Below, piece by piece: positions 56,185 through 64,000 of a DNA stretch of 64,000 nt. The DNA is taken from positions 146,521,245-146,585,244 of the forward strand of contig CM024760.1 in NCBI GenBank assembly GCA_014218235.1. The letters run 5' to 3'. Numbering within the stretch: position 1 is the first letter of the stretch; each line of letters opens with the position of its first letter. A program made the translations under genes and the position numbers. This DNA is from Colocasia esculenta (Eukaryota; Streptophyta; Magnoliopsida; Alismatales; Araceae). The notes beneath the pieces are model-generated. The model saw only the letters and a list, made by a program, of their open reading frames with translations, ran no database searches and was not told the origin of the DNA.

Positions 56185-56584
56185 AAGAATTATCTGTTTA
56201 AAACTGAAATATTAATTTTTAGAATTTAAATTTTTCCTCCCAAAATTTGAGCAAAATTCCAATTATTGCCTATCCTTTTAAATTTGCTTGACGGTTCGTT
56301 ATTTTATAAGAGTTTATTCCTATCGAACTAGTCATTTTGTCGTTTTCTGCCATCATGGAGCCTCCAAATTCTAAAGGTCATTTTTTTTTAATATCCCGAA
56401 ATCTGTATGGCAACGATTCGCATTTCTTCATCATCTTCTTCCTTCTGCCTGAGGCGATACCCTATCCACTCCGGCATCGGCTCCCTGAGATTTCAAGCTT
56501 CCAATTGCTTCCCGCCAAAAATTTCTTGAGGGCTTCTATTCTAAACCTCTTCTCAGTCCTCCAGAAACCCTCCCATTCAATTCC
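56185..56584 (+). other. Spacer between pol and the env-like frame of E2
   Basis: AT-rich then pyrimidine-rich, parallel to 44592-44979 of E1. It holds no supported gene. Confidence 0.6.
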
Positions 56585-59500
56585 ATGGCCTCTTCTGGTG
56601 TTTCCGGCAGCGTCGGGGGCTATGGAGCTGCATTTCTCACAGCAGAGTAGCAGGAAAGGTTCACGTCAGTAAAGACCAAGCTGTGCGGACATAAGGCTGT
56701 AGATGTGGCAGATTTGTAGAAGAATGGCATGGGCAGTGTGACTGCAGCTTTGGACAGATTGAAGTGGACGAAGATGGCCACCTTCTCAGAAGTAAGTTAC
56801 CCTGACCTAGTGAAGGCATTCTATGTATGTCTGAAGATAGAGGAAGATGGGACCTTGACTTCCATGGTCAAGGGTACCCAGATTAGGGTCACACGAGATT
56901 TATTAGCATCATTCTTTGGTGTGACTACTTCCGATCGCAGTGGAGTTCACACTGTGGACATCCAGACAAAAGGATTAAGGATTATTGGTCCCGATTTCAA
57001 ATTGAAGGATGGCAAGCTAGATATAAATCAGTTAAATGCATTTAATCGCCTCTTGCACTTTGTAATCTGTCAGATTTTGATTCCCAAAAGCGCTACATTT
57101 TCTACGTGCACTAAAGCAGATTCAGACTTGATGTTCTGGGCCATCCAAAACCAGGAAATCAACACAGCAGAGATTATGATTGAAAGGATGAAGTTTGCAA
57201 GCTCGCTGGTATGGGATAAGAAGAGCAAGTTGAACGTCTCTCTACCCTATGCCCATCTCCTGACAAAAGTATTTCAGCATTATGGCATCAGTGTGGTAGG
57301 AGATGTTTCTGAGAAGATGGGGCAGGCAATCCACAGCAGGAACTTAAGGAAGAGAGATTTTTCAGTTATAAATGGTGTATGGACAAAGACTTCTATGGCT
57401 GAGGGTAAAGCCATTATTGGTGAAGCCCAAGAGGTCCAGGAAGCAGAAGTAGCAGCAGGAGCAGTTCCCGTGGTTCTAGAAACACAACCAGCAGCAGCAC
57501 CAGCAGTAGAAGAAAGGGCAGCAGATCAAACTATAGAGGAAGCAGCAACAGCAGCAGATTTTAGTAGCAGGATTGATGATATTCCTCCAGAGGACATTGA
57601 GCCCATTGGGCAATATTTAGAGGTTGTTCCTCCTTCTTCCCGAGTAGCCTCAGTACTCAGGGATGTACTGGACTCCATCCAAAGCAATCTAGGAGAGCTA
57701 GTAATTAGTGATGATCAAGAAACAGAAGCTGTGTCATCAGGCCACACTGATGAGATCATCATGGAGGATGCTCCCAGTCAAGGGGAGCAAGAGGATGCTC
57801 ATGAAAATGTTCAAGTAGATGATGCTCCCATTCAGGGGGAGCAAGGAGTTGAGAAGGAAGCAGCTCCTCAGGGGGGAGCACACTAAGAGTGTCCCCATGA
57901 ATATTGAAGAGAATGTTGAATCTGTGGAGCCCAGTGAAAGGGCAAGCAGCAAAAGGAAGAGAATTGTACATAAGAGGCCAAAGAAGAAGTAGTTGAAGGT
58001 AATTTGAAACCCATTATTAAAAGACTGAATGAGCAGAGCACAACTCTCACTTCTATTCAATCTGATATTCAGTCTATCCTCAGTAACCAAGCCTCAGCAA
58101 CTAAAGAGATTGGAGCTTTGACCACTGATGTACAATCCCTGAAGTATGAATTTGGCATGGTCAAGCAGGTGTTCCAATGGATGAGGAGTGAGTTTGGCAG
58201 TATCAAGAATCTCATTGCAGAAATTCCTATGTCTTCAAGGGTGCATTCCACCTCTGCCCCTCTTGCTCACTCTCCAGTTGAGCCTGTCAGCAGCTCAGGG
58301 CCTTCTAAGGCCAAGCAGCAAGAAGAAGTAACTAAGCCATCAGGGCAGATTCCAGAGGCATCTTTAGGGCCATCCGGGCCATAGATCATTGAAAAGGAAT
58401 CAGTAGCAGTGGAAGCAGTTGATGAAGTTGTTGAAGTCCAGCCATCAGGACCAATTCAAGAGGAAGTAAGACCATCCGGGCCTGAAAATTCAGAGCAGCA
58501 GAATGAGGTTGAGCGGCCATCAGGGCCATTGATTATTGAAGATGTGCATATTGGAAATCCAAGTGTTGCTAAGTTGTCTGAAGATCCAGCAGGGCCATCA
58601 GGGCCAGCTATTATTGATCCAGTGCCTGTAGTGGAGTCTAGGCCTTCAGGGCCACCAAAACAAGAGTCAGGGCCATCCGGGCCAGTGGAGTCCGAGTCTG
58701 AGCTGCATCAGGCAGAAGAAGAAGTTGTTGCTCTAGAGCCCCCAGCTCCGTCACCCATTCAGACACCAGCCCCTCCTTCTCCACCTTCCTCCTCCACAGC
58801 ACCACCAGCCCCTCAACCCTTCAAACAACCACTACCTAGAGCCATCTCTTCTCCTACTCCATTTCCTTCACACACCTCTTCATCTCCTGCCTCTACCACT
58901 TTATTCCTCCACCTCCTCCTTTCGTTGTGGGCCTCCAACTTCATCATCAGCTGGAGCCTCCTCATCCTCTAGTCCCTTCTCTTCTAGACCAACTGACATA
59001 CCCATTTCTACCTCTCATTCCTTTCTTCATCCCTCTGCTCCACCCTCCTTCATTACTATTATTCCGGAAAGTGCTCAAGTTGATGGCCCCTTTCTCCGGG
59101 AAATTAAAGATGAATTTGCGGAAGCTATCCTTAGATCAGTCTTGAAAGAATGTCATCATGTCCATAGGACATGCTCTTCTAGCCCTGCTCCTAAGAAAAG
59201 AAAAATAACCTCCACTTCTTCTATTTCCTCTGATCCTTGCTATCTACCTCTGTGGTTTTCTCTAACAGTGGACAACAAAAATAAACCACTCTACAGAGAA
59301 TTCCTTCAGAAGGTTGTTTTTGCTACCATCATCAACCTTCCTCATCTCAACCTTACTGACCATCTCAATGTCATTTTGCCTTATACTTCCCTCTCTAAAT
59401 CCGAAAAATCCAAAATCTTCTCTATGACCGAAGCCAAAACCGAAGAGCAGTGAGCTCGGAGTCATAAAGCTCTCTACAATAAGTTTCTTCTTGCCAAATT

Positions 59501-60450
59501 AGCCAGATTTCCTCCCAAGGATCACTCATTGACCTTGTCTGAGTGGTTCCAGATTCTTCACAAGGATACCTGGGCCCCTTTTATTCAGAAGGAAATTAAA
59601 ATGATCAGGCATTACCAGATGTTCAACAATTATCAATATATCAATCACCTCCCTAAAATCTAGCTGGGTCAGTTCAAGCAGGCCATTCGAGCACTTGGAT
59701 CAGCTGCAGCTCACACTGAAGCTATTCAAGTTGATTTTGCCTCCCTCCAGGTGTCTATTTCTGTGTTTCTTTCCCCTCTTCATTCTCTAGTCATGGAGTC
59801 CTCTGTAGGCTCAATTATTTTTGAGCGTCTTGCTAGAGTCATGGGAAGAAGGTTCTGTAGTCGCCTTCAACAAATTTTTGTTCAAAGAGTATCACTTGGG
59901 TCATGTCAATGCAGAGATTCTTGCTCCTCTTTTGTCAGAATGTGAAAGACTCTCTCCTGCGGATTGGGCCAGATTCTATCCCTTGTCTGCTCAGCAGCTA
60001 TCTGATCTAAATGAATCTCAAGCCAGGGAAGGTAAACCTCCAGTGTCAGCTGCTACATTTCTAGACATGAACTCCATTCACCTTGTTAATGATCCCTTTC
60101 AAACTTAGGTTGAAAGATACAAGGTTAATGTAGCCATGCGCCTGGACCTGAAGCGGAAGCAAAATTTCTACCCTGCCTCTATAGATCAGTTTCTTGCATG
60201 TGCTAGTTTTGGGAAGATCAGCCATTTTAAAACTTCCCTTCCAAGCGATCGATATACTGACTTCCTTGATGAGCAGTTGGTTCTTCATCACAAAAGGATG
60301 GCTCCCACCATGGGCCCCTCCTATTCTCTAGCTCCTGGGGTTTTCATATTGTATTTTGAGCAGCAAGAAGATAAGGCTTGGGAAGTTATTTCTCATTATG
60401 CCTCTCTTTTGTCTCCTGCTTTCTATCTCCCTGTACCCCCTCAAGCTTAA
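56585..60450 (+). pseudogene. Env-like third frame of E2, broken
   Basis: It starts MASSGVSGSVGGY at 56585, with TAG at 56648 and 56717, then is open 56729-57886 (YPDLVKAFYVCL, KLDINQLNAFNRLLHF, ADSDLMFWAI, SLPYAHLLTKVF). A Gln/Pro/acidic linker follows with many PSGP repeats (58260-58720). The C-terminal domain (59142-60450) includes PLWFSLTV, YREFLQKVVFA, VGSIIFERLARVMG, LAPLLSECERL and ISHYASLLSPAFYLP. Shifts or stops occur near 57880, 58382, 58910, 59451, 59661, 59850 and 60106. Conservation of both end domains between E1 and E2, despite a diverged linker, argues that the frame was selected in active ancestors. Confidence 0.8.
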
Positions 60451-60647
60451 TCCAATATAATGGTGTGCTCTCTTTTTCCTCTTTTCTCTTCTTCTTTGTC
60501 TCAACAGCTTAACTTTTTGCTTAAATGACAAAAAGGGGGAGAAATATAACATTCTGAACTACATCTATGCTTATGCAAATTCCTCAATTTCTTTTACTTA
60601 GTTTTATTTCAAAACATCTATGTTTATTGTTAAGTTTTGTCATCACC

Positions 60648-60661
60648 AAAAAGGGGGAGAT
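60648..60661 (+). promoter_or_regulatory. Polypurine tract of E2
   Basis: AAAAAGGGGGAGA immediately precedes T and the LTR start TGATGATCAG. A second copy (GACAAAAAGGGGGAGAAA) is at about 60527-60544, as in E1. Confidence 0.85.
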
Positions 60662-62851
60662 TGATGATCAGTTTATCTCCATATAATTTAAATTAATTAT
60701 ATATTTATTTTGGTGATTAACAAAACTAAAATAAAGTTTAATCTAACATATTTTCTATGAGATCTGAGCACAGAAAATGAAACAAAGAATAACAAGCTAA
60801 ATGGGTAAATAGTATAGCAATGTAAGTACAAAGCATGAATTTTATAAGTACACATCGACTCTGTAGTTGTTATAATGATTTCCTTAGAATTATAATGATT
60901 TCCTTATTCACATCGATTTGCCTCTCATAACGATTCGCTAAGAGATCGCAACGATCTGCTTCCATAACGATTCGCTAAAGTGATTGCATTGATTTCATAA
61001 CGATTCGCTAAGAAAGCATAACGATTTGCTCTCATAACGATTCGCTAAGAGATCACAACGATTTGTCTGTCACAACGATTTCTTAAGTGAAAACAACGAT
61101 TTGCTCTCACAATGATTTGGTTATCGCATCAATTTCTTAAGTGAGAACAACGATTTGCTCTCACAATGATTTGGTTATCACATCGATTTCTTAAGTGCTC
61201 TCACAACGATTTCTTAAGTGAGAACAACAATTTGTTCTCACAACGATTTCTTAAGTGAGAACAACGATTTGCTCTCACAACGATTTCTTAAGTGAGAACA
61301 ACGATTTGCACTCACAACGATTTCGGTTTCACAACGACTCGTTAAGTCTCATAACGATTTGATCCTTGTAACGATTCAATAAGTTACACAACAACTCTGT
61401 CATTGTAACGATTCGTTTAGTTACATAACGCTTAGTCGCTGTAACGATTCGATATAGCAAACAATGATTTGCTCACATTGTTTTATCTCTGACAACTTGC
61501 TCATAACGATTTGCTTATAGAGTCATAACGATTTGTCTATATAACGATTTGTATGTGCATCGGTTTGCTTATAAGTGCACAATGATTTACATGGATATCA
61601 ACTCATTTGCATAACGATTTCATGCATGTAACGATTTCATGGAATATAACGTCTTGATATTTGAACTCATTTCTGAGTTTGTTGAAAAGTCAAAGTCTTC
61701 ACGTATATATTTCTGACAACCATGCATTTTTTATGACTGAACATATCACTGCAGTGCATGCAAATGATATCTTCTATTTCCATACTTACACTGTAAACAT
61801 CTTTTTAGAAGAACAGAATGGAACTTCCTTTTTGACATAAAATCAATCTAATGTTGACTAACAACAAGAGACAGCCTAGCTGTCTATTGTTTTAGCATTT
61901 AATGTGTGTAGGTCTCTGACAGCGTACCTCAATACCACGTTGGACAATATGGAAGATAACAGATATCAGAGAAGATCCTCTCTCTCTTGTTGCGTGCATG
62001 GAAAGCTAAAGACTGCTCTACAGTGGCATGCAGTCTAACGTAAACAAAAGCTTAGAGACAACGGATACTTCAACGTTCAATTTTCAAATTGAAGATATAA
62101 ATAGAAGACTGAAGCTCCAGATCAAGAATGGAACAACGCTCACAATTATAGTGCTTACGACAATCTTTCAAGCCCTCTGCGAGCATTCTGAAGAGCATAG
62201 TTCTCACTCTCATTTGTCCTAGCTCTTGCTCTCTGAGTTCAGTGTAGATCCTTGAGAGAGCCTTTAGTACTGAGAGAGTTCATGTCTTATAGACCTTTCT
62301 ACTCTCAGTCTTAGCTTCAGATCCAGCATTGTTTAAGCTTGATATAGGGGCTTGTTTTCATTAGCACTTTTTTATGTTTGTTCCCTTCGGGTAGAAGGAA
62401 GATCAGTTGGGAAGCTGAGTGTAGAACCGCACTTGGGTTTGTACCAGGAGGTTACTTCTGAGCCTGTAAAAGAAGTGGGCTACCTTCTTGCCCGGGAAAG
62501 AGAAGAAGGCCTGGTGGGTTCCAGGGTGTTGTAATTTCCTCTTCGGGTTGTGAAGAGAAGACTAGCTGCGGCTGGGTGTGTAAGTGTCCATAAGGGGGGC
62601 AGTACCCTTAGGTAGTGGAATCATGAATTGTTGCTCAGGGACTGGACGTAGGACTCCTGTGGAGAGGAGGTCCGAACCAAGATAATTCCTTGTGTTGTCT
62701 GTGTGCTTGCTTTGCGTTTACTATCTTTCTTTACTAACACTAACACCCATCGAAGTGTGTTTTGTTAAACTTTTGTGAACAGGTTTAAGGTACTCAATAT
62801 TTTTAAGAATCCCATTTACCCCCCCCCCCGGGGCTTGCTAGCTGGGCAACA
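60662..62851 (+). repeat. 3' LTR of E2
   Basis: About 2190 bp, TGATGATCAG...GGGCAACA. It contains an AACGATT array (60870-61660), TATA box TATAAATA at 62096-62103, and a hairpin ladder (about 62380-62675) ending GGACGTAGGACTCCTGTGG and GTCCGAACC. The internal order equals the E1 LTR, while the sequence is clearly diverged, so E2 is a different subfamily from E1. Confidence 0.88.
62096..62103 (+). promoter_or_regulatory. TATA box of E2 LTR
   Basis: TATAAATA in the context GAAGATATAAATAGAAGAC, at the same position relative to downstream motifs as GATACAAATACAAG in E1. Confidence 0.7.
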
Positions 62852-64000
62852 ACAAGTTGTCAATTAGGTCGACACACATAGCCCGTCTAGTGAGCTATAT
62901 CTCAGAAAAACATAGGAGGTCAGCACAAGTTGTTAATCAGGTCGACACATGTTCCTCCAGTAAATTGGAGCTGATACTTAGTCAGTTGCGTCGACACACA
63001 TGCAAACTTGAATCGACACACATTGAGTGAAAATTCAGAAACGTAAAGGGTATGATTTCCAAAGTGTATAACTTATCTCTGGAGACTTTTGGGAGACTCT
63101 CTTATTACCAAAATACCCTTTCATCCAAGTAGCAATGAAGAGAAGGATGTTTGCACACGTGGCAACCATGGGTGAACCCTAGGTTTCTGTGCACATGTCT
63201 CCTACTTAGAAGGGAGTGCACTAAGGCTATAAAAGGCCTTTTGTCTCATCTGGAGCAGCCATCCATCATAGAGAACATGGGGATCAAGGCCAAGCATAGA
63301 TAGAGAGTGTTAGAGTGTTGAAAGAGGAGCAGATCAAGGAGAAGAGCAGTAGAGGAAGAAGAGGCAATCAGAAGAAGCAAACAGATCTGAAATAGAGCAT
63401 CATGAATTGAAGAAGTACTCCATTTGATTTTCTCAAGGACCTTCAATTCAAGCTTCCTGCATATCGTCTTCAATCAAGAACATCCAATCCATCTCTCTTT
63501 TACTTATTTCTATTGGAGTGTTCATCTTAATTTGTTTTTGAGTGCTCGTGAGATTTGTACATGTGTTCTGTGCAGAATTCAATGTGCATGTAAGTGTGTG
63601 AATCAGATCAGTGCTAGAGGATCTGATTTCTTGTGAACTTGATGTAGCTTGTGTGTTGTTTGAGCTGTCATGCTCAAGTGTATATGTGGTTTGAGCCGTC
63701 GAGCTCAACTGTGTGTGTTGTACTCGGTTTTGAGCAGTGTGGCCTCACTGTGTGAGGGGTGGACATAGGAATCACTGGTGTGATTTTCGAACCACCTAAA
63801 AATCTCCTGTGTAGTGGTTTGATCTATTTTCTATGCTAGATGCATGCATAGGGATTTCACCTACACAGTCTTCTCTAATTGACTCACACATCAACTACAC
63901 ACACCCACACATCAGATTAGTGAGATTTGTTTTCTAAATAGATCTATAATTTGAAGTAATTTTAAAATTTCTTAAGCTTCTGTTATGATTGGTATAGATC
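62852..64000 (+). repeat. LTR of a further copia element, cut by the window edge
   Basis: It starts just after the E2 LTR with GTCGACACACAT-type short repeats (62870-63020). TATAAAA lies at 63228-63234. The transcribed part has hairpins TTGAGC/GCTCAA twice (63659-63710), CCTCAC/GTGAGG (63743-63757), the linker GGTGGACATAGGA and AATCAC/GTGATT (63770-63785), then CGAACCACCTAAAAATC. This is the same U5 architecture as E0-E2 with different stems. E2 may have inserted into this element. No coding sequence is reached. Confidence 0.7.

Overview
The window is nuclear DNA from a flowering plant and is mostly nested LTR retrotransposons. No bacterial-type operon, rRNA, tRNA or CRISPR was recognised. 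The plant assignment rests on Ty1/copia SIRE/Maximus-type elements with an initiator-Met primer site and a third env-like frame, plant chromoviral Ty3/gypsy pol, spliced exons of a plant organellar-type pseudouridine synthase, and a fragment of a plant AT74-like phosphoglycerate mutase gene. The very GC-rich codons of that last fragment suggest a monocot; this is a weak inference.

Layout. 1-6032: minus-strand Ty3/gypsy element (gag, primer site, 3.35-kb 5' LTR) running off the left edge. 6033-7816: truncated, inverted LTR of the same family. 7817-10544: broken chromoviral pol (RT, RNase H, integrase, chromodomain). 10588-13526: solo LTR of the first family with a 5-bp target-site duplication. 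13532-15600: probable chromovirus LTR remainder. 15687-16243: palindromic foldback element. About 16.6-20.1 kb: decayed, 3'-truncated SIRE-like copia element (E0). 20119-20860: low-complexity GC-rich block. 21505-21989: three exons of a minus-strand RluD-family pseudouridine synthase, the only host gene recognised. 22-26 kb: intergenic DNA with local duplications. 26215-27548: non-autonomous hAT element that captured an AT74-like phosphoglycerate mutase fragment. 28790-29249: MITE-like element. 29283-34085: decayed minus-strand gypsy element with gag only. 34.1-37.5 kb: ATCGATTG repeats, LTR-like sequence and a plant 'putative gypsy type transposon' reading frame, split at 37558 by a complete 13.4-kb SIRE-type element (E1, 37559-50937, TSD GTTGG). 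50943-52749: resumption of the split frame and further retroelement-like DNA. 52750-52849: assembly gap. 52850-62851: second SIRE-type element (E2), lacking its 5' end. 62852-64000: LTR of another copia element.

Most interesting observation: E1 and E0 carry, at the gag/pol boundary, a 701/723-bp segment with good splice donor and acceptor sites, phase 0 at both ends, containing the gag C-terminus and its stop. E2 lacks exactly this segment and has gag joined in frame to the protease. This suggests the family makes Gag from unspliced RNA and a Gag-Pol fusion from spliced RNA, and that E2 descends from a spliced transcript. A second strong signal is a ladder of hairpins in the transcribed part of four copia LTRs, with compensatory changes in the stems.
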